DNA of 23,002 nt from JBOHWJ01 sp050736615 (GTDB lineage Bacteria; Desulfobacterota; Binatia; Binatales; Binataceae). The notes under the pieces are model-generated. The model searched no databases, was not told the DNA's origin, and saw only the letters and a program-made list of their open reading frames with translations. Positions 15,624-22,400 of the stretch are shown piece by piece; position 1 is the stretch's first letter, and the number at the start of each line of letters is the position of its first letter. The DNA is taken from contig JBOHWL010000169.1 of NCBI GenBank assembly GCA_050736615.1, forward strand, positions 1-23,002, read 5' to 3'. Both the position numbers and the translations under genes were made by a program.

Positions 15624-16856
15624 ATGATGCAGTTCTGTCCTCAGTGCGGAGTACCGGTGACCGCTGGTGCGCGGTTTTGCGTCGAATGTGGCGAGAATCT
15701 GGCCGTCGTTGAAGCGGCGACCAACGGCGGCGACGAGCCTCAACGCACCGTCGAGCGCCCCGAAATTCCCGTCGTGCCAGCGGCGCCCAGACAAACCGGG
15801 GCATTCATCGCGGTCCTGGCTGGCGTGATCGTGGTTGGCGTCGCGGTCGCGTTTCTGATTCTGCGTCAGTTGCCGGGGCGCGAACGGCTGCTGGCTTCCG
15901 CCCCCGCGCCGCAAACCGGTACCACTTCGATCGCCAGCGGTGAACTGCCGCCCGGCCATCCTAAAGTGGCGCTGCCTCAAAAGGCCCGCGATCTGCTCGC
16001 GCAAATTGAGCACAAGGCGCGACAAAATCCCAAGGATATCGCGGCGTGGGACCATTTCGGCGACGTCAGCGAGCGAGCGGCCCTGTTCGACTCGTCCTAC
16101 TATTCAAAAGCGCAGGAAGCATACGCCCACGTGCTCAAGCTCAATCCGGATGATCTCGACGCCCTGCGCGGCATTGGCAATATCGATTTCGACCATCGGC
16201 AGTATGACGAGGCGATTGCCGCCTACGAGCATTATCTCAGCAAACAGCCCAATGATCCGGACGTTCGCACCGATTTGGGCACGATGTACCTGTCCACCGG
16301 CAACGCCGATCAGGCGGTGGTGCAATATCGTAAAGTGCTGCGCACCCATCCGGACTTCTTCCAGGCGATTTTCAACAGCGGGATCGCATACGCTGAGATG
16401 AACGATCTGACCAACGCGCGCGCCCAGTTCGAACATGCGCTCAAGCTTGCGCCCGATCAGAACGCGCGTGACCGCGTAAACCAGATGATCGCGTCGCTGC
16501 ATGGCAACGGCGGCGGCCTGGAGACGGCGTCGTCTGGCGGCGCGCCGGCGGCGCCGGCCAATCCGGGCGCACCGACCGGCGGCACTTTTCAACAAGGGCT
16601 CGAGGCGATGCTGCGCGGGCTGCCGGTTGCCGGACCCAAGGTGCGCAATGTGCAATGGACCACGCCCGACAAGGCGAAGGTCATGATGGATAACTTCCCG
16701 ATGGATCAGATGCCGCCGTTTGCCGCGTCCAAGTTCCTCGGCGATTTGAAAGCCGGTATCGCGCAAGTGAAGGAAGCGCATAAGGTGACGGCTCCGGTGG
16801 AGGTGGACATCTGTGACGCCGCCAGCGGCCGCGTAATGCAAACCATCAAGGAATAG
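15624..16856 (+). CDS. Zinc-ribbon, single-pass membrane TPR protein
   Basis: The product is 410 aa from ATG 15624 (15627 is equally possible; no Shine-Dalgarno is visible). Order: zinc ribbon with C5, C8, C19 and C22 (CPQCG...CVECG); a Pro-rich linker; one transmembrane helix at about 59-81; tetratricopeptide repeats at about 137-280 (for example AQEAYAHVLKLNPDDLDAL, DEAIAAYEHYLSKQPNDPD, ARAQFEHALKLAPD); a Gly/Ala linker; and a C-terminal domain without a recognised name (340-410). The topology suggests a cytosolic ribbon and periplasmic TPRs, i.e. a protein-protein scaffold in the inner membrane. No partner is adjacent. Confidence 0.8.
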   Translation: MMQFCPQCGVPVTAGARFCVECGENLAVVEAATNGGDEPQRTVERPEIPVVPAAPRQTGAFIAVLAGVIVVGVAVAFLILRQLPGRERLLASAPAPQTGTTSIASGELPPGHPKVALPQKARDLLAQIEHKARQNPKDIAAWDHFGDVSERAALFDSSYYSKAQEAYAHVLKLNPDDLDALRGIGNIDFDHRQYDEAIAAYEHYLSKQPNDPDVRTDLGTMYLSTGNADQAVVQYRKVLRTHPDFFQAIFNSGIAYAEMNDLTNARAQFEHALKLAPDQNARDRVNQMIASLHGNGGGLETASSGGAPAAPANPGAPTGGTFQQGLEAMLRGLPVAGPKVRNVQWTTPDKAKVMMDNFPMDQMPPFAASKFLGDLKAGIAQVKEAHKVTAPVEVDICDAASGRVMQTIKE

Positions 16857-17042
16857 GATTTTCCGGCATCCGTCCGTCGCGAAACCCGGTCCTACGCACG
16901 GCGCGGGTCATCCAGGGGATGTCATTCCTACCGCGCGTGACGCCGTCAATGCGGCCACGGCCGGAATGCCGGGGATTTTTCCCGCCTGAAATGGTCGGGC
17001 ATTTTCGCGTGCGCGGAGATCCCAACGCCGCGTTGAACTAAG
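16857..17042. other. Non-coding gap before gene debris
   Basis: No intact ORF. The segment contains GTCATTCCTACCGCG (about 16921-16935) and GGCCGGAATGCCGGGG (16959-16974), which vaguely resemble the CATTCC-type repeat arms but do not pair well. It may be decayed repeat or coding remnant. Confidence 0.25.
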
Positions 17043-17290
17043 TACGTGATCATGGTGATTTCGGAGTTCGGCCGCACCGCTCATGAAAACGGCAACGCCG
17101 GCACCGGCCACGGACATGGAAACGTGATGTGGCTCATGGGTGGGCCGGTGCGCGGAGGCAAAGTCTGGGGTCGCTGGCCGAGGCTTTCAAGCGGCGAACT
17201 CTATCAGGCGCGCGACCGTGCCGTGACCACTGATTTTCGCGATCCCGTAGCTGAGGTTTTGCGGCATCATATGGGCTTGAGCGAGGCCCG
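17043..17290 (+). pseudogene. C-terminal fragment of a DUF1501 protein
   Basis: The frame from about 17043 reads VIMVISEFGRTAHENGNAG, TGHGHGNVMWLMGGPVRGGK, VWGRWP and AVTTDFRDPVAEVLRHHMG. This is the conserved C-terminal block of DUF1501 proteins, large (usually ~400 aa) secreted proteins related to sulfatase/alkaline phosphatase folds that often pair with DUF1800. A TGA lies in frame at 17034-17036. The N-terminal 300 or so residues are missing, as is the expected end after HHMG. No DUF1800 partner is present. Clearly a remnant. Confidence 0.8.
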
Positions 17291-17343
17291 GGTTGCGCGA
17301 GTTCTGCCCGACGCTCCGCGCCGTACTGGCAACGTCGGTGGCA

Positions 17344-17508
17344 TCATCCGTGAAATGTCCTGCCCGTTTTTCCCTCGATATCGAGCATCACGGCCGCATG
17401 GGCAATATCGGTGCGTGCGAATTTCAATGCTTGGGCGCGGCTGCTGGAGGTGCCCGTAAAACCCAAATCCAGCACGCCAATTTGCCCCACCTGAAATCGC
17501 GCGTCGGC
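17344..17508 (-). pseudogene. Possible coding remnant on the minus strand
   Basis: Read on the minus strand, about 51 codons after a TGA at 17511-17509 have a protein-like composition (DARFQVGQIGVLDLGFTGT, then ALKFARTDIAHAAVMLDIEG) and end at TGA 17346-17344. There is no start codon with a ribosome-binding site, and I do not recognise the family. It lies within a stretch of other gene fragments, so a broken gene end is more likely than a small gene. Confidence 0.3.
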
Positions 17509-17659
17509 TCAGCGCTCCCGCGCCAGGTTGTACCGATCCTCGGCGGAAGCTTGGCCAAGGCACGCAAGAGCGTCAATCCTTCATCGGACAGAGGTTCGCC
17601 GCGGCGCGGCGGCGCATTGATACGCCCCGATGATTCGCCATATCCGATGATTGCGCCGA

Positions 17660-17889
17660 ACTCATCCGGAGCGAGCGCACGTGGACGAGGCGATCGCCGA
17701 CGGCATCGCGTTCAAGGATTTCCGCAAACAGCCGAAGCCGATCCTGCGCGCGAAAGGATGGTGGGGACAGCAGTTGATGGCCGATCCGCTCACCGGCAAG
17801 TCGCGCCAGGTGCAGCTCGGCAGCGTGCGCCGCCTGCAGATCATCTATGACACCAATTTGAGAACGTCGTATTCCGCCGGCAAATGTGC
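17660..17889 (+). pseudogene. Fragment of a Mu gpF-like phage head morphogenesis protein
   Basis: The frame reads VDEAIADGIAFKDFRKQPKP, ILRAKGWWGQQLMADPLTGK and RRLQIIYDTNLRTSYSAG. This is the central part of Mu gpF/SPP1 gp7-type minor head proteins (PF04233-like), including the AKGWWG and IYDTNLRT-YSAG motifs. Full proteins are several hundred residues; only about 72 codons remain, and the match stops as it reaches the end of the convergent dciA gene. No other phage gene is intact in the window, so this is a prophage scar. Confidence 0.78.
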
Positions 17890-17895
17890 GTGGCG

Positions 17896-18342
17896 TCAGC
17901 GTGAGGAGCGGCCCCAGGCTTCGATCAAATGCTCAAAAGCGGCGCGTAATTCAGGATCCTTAATTTCGGGCAATTGGATTGCGCGCCGCGGCGTGCGTGA
18001 AACCGCGCGCAGGCGCGGCTTTTCGCGGCGGCTCAGCCGTCCGGCCACGAAGCGCAAATCACGCACGGCGTCATTGCCCATCGCGTCACGCACCCGCGCC
18101 AGGATTTGCGGCTTCATCAGGTTGAGCTCCTGAATCCACATCGCGCCCGAGACCTTGATAACGGCGGTGTGGAACTTGAGGCTGACAACTTCGGTGCGCC
18201 GCGCGATAGCCTCGCCGACCACGCCGGGCCATGCGCGGACCAGGCGGAAGATTTCGAAATAGCCGCGCGCGTCGATGCAGGCGAGCAGCGTAGGCAGTGC
18301 GTCGCCGACGCGTTCAGGAGTTTTTCTCAATCCCGGCGCCAT
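17896..18342 (-). CDS. dciA: DciA-type replicative helicase loader (DUF721)
   Basis: The product is 148 aa. The DUF721 core covers about residues 30-105: LVRAWPGVVGEAIARRTEVVSL, the hydrophobic strand HTAVIKVSGAMWIQELNLMKPQIL, then RVRDAMGNDAVRDLRFVAG. DciA is the ancestral bacterial operator of DnaB loading at replication start in species lacking DnaC/DnaI. After the core comes a basic, Arg-rich linker (SRREKPRLRAVSRTPRR) and a short acidic/helical tail. ATG 18342 has only a weak ribosome-binding site. It is divergent from nrdJ, so a DNA-replication protein and a dNTP-synthesis enzyme share one 511-bp intergenic region. Confidence 0.85.
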   Translation of the reverse strand: MAPGLRKTPERVGDALPTLLACIDARGYFEIFRLVRAWPGVVGEAIARRTEVVSLKFHTAVIKVSGAMWIQELNLMKPQILARVRDAMGNDAVRDLRFVAGRLSRREKPRLRAVSRTPRRAIQLPEIKDPELRAAFEHLIEAWGRSSR

Positions 18343-18582
18343 AATTGTCCACCATAGCGTTTTCGCGCGAAGACGAGAATCGCCGCGGCCTGGAGGGGCG
18401 TGAAAAGATTTCTCTTAATACCGTCCACGCTGTTCACAGTAATCCTCTGAGTCCGTCTTATCAGGCATAAAGTGGATTTACACGATATCAAGCAATATGA
18501 GCGGTACTAATATATCAAGGATGCCAAGACAGAAGCCGCCTAATTCGCACGAAGATTTGATGAAGCTTTATGAACAGCATGA

Positions 18583-18617
18583 TATGTTGTTATCCACAGG
18601 CGCCTGTATACAACATA
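18583..18617. promoter_or_regulatory. Imperfect palindrome carrying a consensus DnaA box
   Basis: The inverted repeat is centred on CAGGCGCCTG (18597-18606), with outer arms TATGTTGT (18583-18590) and ACAACATA (18610-18617). TTATCCACA at 18590-18598 is an exact DnaA box. On the opposite arm the minus strand reads TTGTATACA, a degenerate box with two mismatches. It lies in the dciA/nrdJ intergenic region, upstream of the best nrdJ promoter candidate. DnaA regulates nrdAB in E. coli; a role here is inference. Confidence 0.5.
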
Positions 18618-18631
18618 TAGCGGTTCAGTCC

Positions 18632-18658
18632 TTGACATTGTCATTACCGAGTAATAAT
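18632..18658 (+). promoter_or_regulatory. Candidate sigma-70 promoter for nrdJ
   Basis: A perfect -35 TTGACA (18632-18637) and an AATAAT (18653-18658, five of six) are separated by 15 bp, short of the usual 16-18. It would give a 5' leader of about 190 nt containing the two direct repeats. The surrounding sequence is markedly AT-richer than the genes. Confidence 0.4.
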
Positions 18659-18735
18659 TCGAGAACATCGGAAAGAGCCAATGGCCGTATGAAGCGGGGA
18701 GCGGACCGATTCTGAATCGCGGTGGCAAGGAGCTT

Positions 18736-18755
18736 TAGACAATTGGTGTCTGAGT
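18736..18755 (+). repeat. Direct repeat copy 1 in the nrdJ leader
   Basis: TAGACAATTGGTGTCTGAGT recurs 69 bp downstream with one change (T to C). Within it GACA-ATTGG-TGTC is a small dyad. A few bases later GAAGAAAGG and an ATG (18776) mimic the ribosome-binding site and start of nrdJ, but the ORF is only ATG CTG GCG TAG. Confidence 0.7.
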
Positions 18756-18804
18756 AGCTGGGCGAAGAAAGGAAAATGCTGGCGTAGCAGCACGAATACT
18801 ACGA

Positions 18805-18824
18805 TAGACAATTGGTGTCCGAGT
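18805..18824 (+). repeat. Direct repeat copy 2 in the nrdJ leader
   Basis: TAGACAATTGGTGTCCGAGT is the second copy of the 20-mer. It is followed by GTAAGAAAGGTG, which holds the Shine-Dalgarno (GAAAGG, 18841-18846) of the true nrdJ ATG at 18854. Together with copy 1 it indicates a tandem duplication of the leader and ribosome-binding region. Confidence 0.7.
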
Positions 18825-18853
18825 GGGAGGGGTGGCGTAAGAAAGGTGTAGTG

Positions 18854-21637
18854 ATGGCGCAGAGCGTGGAAAAACCGGAAATCCAAGTAAGACCTGAAAG
18901 CGCCAAAACGCGCGTCGGCGTCGCGCTGGAACGCTATTTTACCCGGCCGGGTGTCGATCCGATGAGTCAACTCGAATGGGACCGGCGTTCGGCCGTGATT
19001 TCAGGCGAGGACGGCCGCGTGGTCTTTCAGCAGCCCGACGTCGAAGTCCCGCGCGGATGGTCGCAAACCGCGACCAACGTGGTCGTCTCCAAGTATTTCC
19101 GCGGACCGCTCGGCAGTGACCGTCGGGAAACCAGCGTGCGCCAGCTTATTGGCCGCGTGGTGGATACGGTGGTCGGATGGGGTGAGAAGCAGCGCTACTT
19201 CCTCAGCGAGAACGAGCGCGAGACCTTCAAGGCCGAATTGAGCCATTTGCTGGTCAACCAGATGGCGGCCTTCAACAGCCCGGTTTACTTCAACGTCGGG
19301 ATTGAGCCGCAGCCGCAATGCTCGGCCTGCTTTATTCTGCGGGTCGAGGACAACATGGATTCGATCCTGAACTGGTATCGCAATGAAGGCATGATCTTCA
19401 AAGGCGGCTCCGGTGCGGGGGTAAACTTGTCGGCCTTGCGCTCGTGCCGCGAGAAACTTTCCGCCGGTGGCACGGCGTCGGGGCCGCTTTCCTTCATGAA
19501 GGCGGCGGACGCCTCGGCCGGGGTAATCAAGTCGGGCGGCAAAACGCGGCGCGCGGCCAAGATGGTGGTACTCGACGTCAATCACCCGGACATCAAGGAA
19601 TTCATCCAGTGCAAAGTCGAGGAGGAGAAAAAGGCGTGGGCGTTGATCGAAGCCGGCTACGACGCTTCGCTGGACGGTCCCGCTTACGGCTCGGTCTTCT
19701 TCCAGAACGCCAATAATTCGGTGCGCGTGAGCGACGACTTCATGCGTGCGGTGCTCGACGACGGCGCCTGGAAGACGCATTTCGTGACCGACGGCGAAGT
19801 CGCCGATGAATTTCGCGCGCGTGATTTGTTGCGCATGATCGCCGAAGCGGCGTGGGCCTGCGGCGATCCGGGGATGCAATTCGACAGCACGATCAACGGC
19901 TGGCATACCTGTCCGAACAGCGGCCGGATCAACGCCTCGAATCCGTGCAGCGAGTACATGCATCTGGACAACTCGGCCTGTAATCTGGCGTCCCTCAATC
20001 TGTTGAAATTTGTCGATGAACAGGGCAATTTCGCCGTGAACAGGTTTCGCCACGCGGTTGATGTGATGATCACGGCGCAAGAGATCCTGGTCGATAACTC
20101 CTCGTATCCGACCGCTGAGATCACCCGCAACGCGCATGCGTTTCGCCAACTCGGCCTGGGCTATGCGAACCTGGGCGCGACCTTGATGGCGCTCGGCATG
20201 CCTTACGACTCCGACCACGGGCGCAGCTATGCCGCCGCGGTAACCGCGCTGATGACCGGCGAGGCCTATCTGCAGTCGGCGCGGATGGCGGCGGTAATGG
20301 GTCCGTTCGAGGGCTATCCGATCAACCGTGAGCCGATGCTCAAGGTGATTGAACGCCATCGCGCCTGTGCGCGCGAGTTGAATTCCGCCCATGTGCCGCT
20401 CGATTTGCTGAGCGCCGCGCGCGAGGCCTGGGATGAGGCGCTGAAGCTCGGCCAGAGCGCAGGCTATCGCAACGCGCAGGCGACCGTGATCGCGCCCACC
20501 GGCACCATCGCCTTCATGATGGATTGCGATACCACAGGCATTGAGCCCGATATTGCGCTGATCAAGTACAAGAAGCTGGTTGGCGGCGGCATGCTGAAAA
20601 TCGTCAACGGCACGGTGCCGCGCGCGCTCAAGCGGCTCGGCTATGATTCACGCGAAATTCAGGAAATCGTCGAATATCTCGACGAGCACGAGACTGTTGA
20701 AGGTGCGCCAGCGTTGATCGATGCGCATCAGGCGGTCTTCGATTGCGCCTTCAAGCCGCGTGCGGGCGCGCGCACGATCCATCATCTGGGCCATCTCAGG
20801 ATGATGGGGGCGGTGCAGCCGTTCATCTCGGGCGCGATCTCAAAGACCATCAATATGCCCGCCGAAGCGACCGTCGATGAGGTGGGCGAAGCCTACCTGA
20901 CGGCGTGGCGGCTCGGGCTCAAGGCGGTCGCGATTTATCGCGATGGGTCCAAGCGCACACAGCCGCTCAATACGGGTAAATCCGCGAAGACGGCCGCTGC
21001 CACGCCCGCGATGGCGGCGGGAGTGGACGAGTTTCGCCCGTACCGGCGCAAGCTCGCCGATGAGCGTCGTTCGATCACGCACAAATTCGATATCGCTGGC
21101 CATGAAGGCTATATCACCGTCGGCATGTACGAGGACGGTGCGCCGGGCGAAATCTTCGTCGTGATGAACAAGCAGGGTTCGACTATATCGGGCCTGATGG
21201 ATTCGTTTGCAACCGCGATTTCGTTTGCCTTGCAGTATGGCGTGCCGTTGCAGTTTCTGGTCGATAAATTCGCCCACATGCGTTTCGAGCCGTCGGGTTT
21301 TACCAAAAACCCGCAGATTCCCTACGCGAAATCGATCGTGGATTACCTGGTGCGATGGCTCGCCTCGAAGTTTCTTGACGAGGAAGCCAAACAGGAAGCC
21401 GGCGTGCTGAGTGGTTCCAACAGCGACTTGAGCACGAATGGCCGGTCCACCAATCCCGCACCGACTCCGCGCGCCGCTATTACGAACGCCAATCCGGATG
21501 AGGGCCGTACGCGGACGCGCCAGGCTTTCATCAATCAGGCCGACGCGCCGCCATGCCCCGACTGCGGGTGCATCATGGTGCGTAACGGCACTTGCTACAA
21601 ATGCATGAATTGCGGAGCCACCAGCGGATGCTCATGA
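18854..21637 (+). CDS. nrdJ: Vitamin B12-dependent (class II) ribonucleotide reductase
   Basis: The product is 927 aa from ATG 18854 with GAAAGG upstream; a TTG at 18812 lies in the repeat and is rejected. Family hallmarks are the substrate-radical-site segment QCSACFI (C156, C159), SGAGVNLSALRS, NPCSE at 363-367 (C365 and E367), PTGTIAFMMDCDTTGIEP, and a C-terminal cysteine-rich tail from C901 (CPDCGC...CYKCMNCGATSGC) that shuttles electrons to the active site or binds zinc. It reduces ribonucleotides to deoxyribonucleotides with adenosylcobalamin, needs no oxygen for radical formation, and acts in the cytosol. A DUF3606-like insert of low complexity (about 855-890) precedes the tail. No cobalamin riboswitch was recognised in the leader. 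The frame is intact over its full length. Confidence 0.97.
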   Translation: MAQSVEKPEIQVRPESAKTRVGVALERYFTRPGVDPMSQLEWDRRSAVISGEDGRVVFQQPDVEVPRGWSQTATNVVVSKYFRGPLGSDRRETSVRQLIGRVVDTVVGWGEKQRYFLSENERETFKAELSHLLVNQMAAFNSPVYFNVGIEPQPQCSACFILRVEDNMDSILNWYRNEGMIFKGGSGAGVNLSALRSCREKLSAGGTASGPLSFMKAADASAGVIKSGGKTRRAAKMVVLDVNHPDIKEFIQCKVEEEKKAWALIEAGYDASLDGPAYGSVFFQNANNSVRVSDDFMRAVLDDGAWKTHFVTDGEVADEFRARDLLRMIAEAAWACGDPGMQFDSTINGWHTCPNSGRINASNPCSEYMHLDNSACNLASLNLLKFVDEQGNFAVNRFRHAVDVMITAQEILVDNSSYPTAEITRNAHAFRQLGLGYANLGATLMALGMPYDSDHGRSYAAAVTALMTGEAYLQSARMAAVMGPFEGYPINREPMLKVIERHRACARELNSAHVPLDLLSAAREAWDEALKLGQSAGYRNAQATVIAPTGTIAFMMDCDTTGIEPDIALIKYKKLVGGGMLKIVNGTVPRALKRLGYDSREIQEIVEYLDEHETVEGAPALIDAHQAVFDCAFKPRAGARTIHHLGHLRMMGAVQPFISGAISKTINMPAEATVDEVGEAYLTAWRLGLKAVAIYRDGSKRTQPLNTGKSAKTAAATPAMAAGVDEFRPYRRKLADERRSITHKFDIAGHEGYITVGMYEDGAPGEIFVVMNKQGSTISGLMDSFATAISFALQYGVPLQFLVDKFAHMRFEPSGFTKNPQIPYAKSIVDYLVRWLASKFLDEEAKQEAGVLSGSNSDLSTNGRSTNPAPTPRAAITNANPDEGRTRTRQAFINQADAPPCPDCGCIMVRNGTCYKCMNCGATSGCS

Positions 21638-21668
21638 AATAGCTCGCCAGACGGATTGTGGGGGAAAG

Positions 21669-21986
21669 ATGGCGCGCTCTAGTGAATTTGACGAGGCGAT
21701 GGGGCAGCTCCTGAACTCAGAGGATTTTCAATTCCAACTACGGCTTGGTCATGAGTTGATTCGCGGCGCCGTGCTTACCGCCTTATCCGAAGTTCCGTTC
21801 GAAGTCCGTTTCAAATGTGGTGCGTGTGGCATGGTGCTGTGGTTTGAAAACCCCTCGTGGCAAGATGGATGGTGTGCGCGATGGCGACTCGGGTCGGGCT
21901 CGCGCGCGATTGCCGCCATGCGATGCGGAGCACCCATTGATCAAGCCGATGATTCGATAGATTCGGGGCCGCTGATGCGGTCGTGA
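21669..21986 (+). CDS. Small hypothetical protein downstream of nrdJ
   Basis: The product is 105 aa, 31 nt after the nrdJ stop and preceded by GGGGGAAAG immediately before ATG 21669, a good ribosome-binding site. The N-terminal half (SSEFDEAMGQLLNSEDFQFQLRLGHELIRGAVLTAL) looks helical. A CxxC (FKCGACG, C50/C53) follows, and two more Cys lie at about 69 and 86, so a zinc ribbon is possible. The C-terminal third is less convincing. I do not recognise a family. It may be co-transcribed with nrdJ; a spurious ORF cannot be excluded. Confidence 0.5.
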   Translation: MARSSEFDEAMGQLLNSEDFQFQLRLGHELIRGAVLTALSEVPFEVRFKCGACGMVLWFENPSWQDGWCARWRLGSGSRAIAAMRCGAPIDQADDSIDSGPLMRS

Positions 21987-22047
21987 AGGATGCGGGCGGC
22001 GAGGGGGAATTGGATGGCGCGGCGAAAGAAACGCGCGAGGGCAGGGA

Positions 22048-22129
22048 GACCCCGGAGAGGTGCGCGTGCGGATGTGAATTTAACCGGGTAGCGGTGGCGG
22101 CGGGTAGAGACAATAGCCTCTCCGGGGTC
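22048..22129 (+). terminator. Long-loop hairpin followed by T5, terminator-like
   Basis: GACCCCGGAGAGG (22048-22060) pairs perfectly with CCTCTCCGGGGTC (22117-22129), giving 13 bp across a 56-nt loop. The run GTTTTTC follows at once (22130-22136). It fits an intrinsic terminator of the nrdJ transcript, but the large loop could also indicate a small structured RNA. Confidence 0.6.
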
Positions 22130-22144
22130 GTTTTTCGGTGCAAC

Positions 22145-22163
22145 GCGAGGTCTCAGACCTCGC
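22145..22163. repeat. Perfect 9-bp palindrome
   Basis: GCGAGGTCT and AGACCTCGC are separated by one base. It is 16 nt after the preceding hairpin. It would make a DNA dyad (a protein-binding site) more readily than an RNA hairpin, because the loop is too tight unless the inner pairs open. Confidence 0.6.
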
Positions 22164-22205
22164 CGTGGATGGTCGTGTGGCGCGGTGGCGGATGTGGGGT
22201 ACGGC

Positions 22206-22230
22206 AGGGGGCTGGAGATTCCAGCCCCCT
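22206..22230. terminator. Perfect 11-bp hairpin with 3-nt loop and short T-run
   Basis: AGGGGGCTGGA (22206-22216), loop GAT, TCCAGCCCCCT (22220-22230), then CATACTTTTAG. It is the third hairpin in 190 bp and lies between the nrdJ operon and the convergent crotonase remnant, so it may terminate either or both. Confidence 0.65.
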
Positions 22231-22400
22231 CATACTTTTAGCGTGACCTTCTCGCGCGGATTTCCACTGCGCTGACGCAGGAGTCTACCGGCGTTTTTGG
22301 GATCGGTTGGCGATGATCTTAGTTAGTTTAACTCTTGTGGCACCACCCGCCGGCAATTCCTGAGAATCCTGATTGCCTTCCCCTCGTCCAATCGTGGGTC

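Noticed and set aside
15501..16055. Minus-strand ORF of 184 aa across the start of the TPR gene
   Set aside because: Shadow of the zinc-ribbon/TPR gene, whose Cys pairs, membrane helix and repeats are clear on the + strand.
18497..18715. 72-aa ORF in the dciA/nrdJ intergenic region
   Set aside because: No ribosome-binding site or family resemblance, and it overlaps the DnaA-box palindrome and promoter candidate.
18736..18824. NrdR boxes upstream of nrdJ
   Set aside because: The repeats are 69 bp apart and their sequence does not fit the ACAC...GTGT NrdR consensus well enough; listed only as direct repeats.
18343..18853. Chromosome origin of replication
   Set aside because: AT-rich and next to dciA, but only one exact DnaA box; a functional origin would normally show several, and no dnaA/dnaN/gyrB is in view.
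19001..20392. Long minus-strand ORF of 463 aa inside nrdJ
   Set aside because: Antisense shadow of a highly conserved, GC-rich gene; its translation is Arg/His-rich, resembles no family and has no ribosome-binding site.
21983..22246. 87-aa ORF overlapping the end of the small post-nrdJ gene
   Set aside because: Its sequence is dictated by three hairpins, starts at a GTG without support, and has no protein-like pattern.
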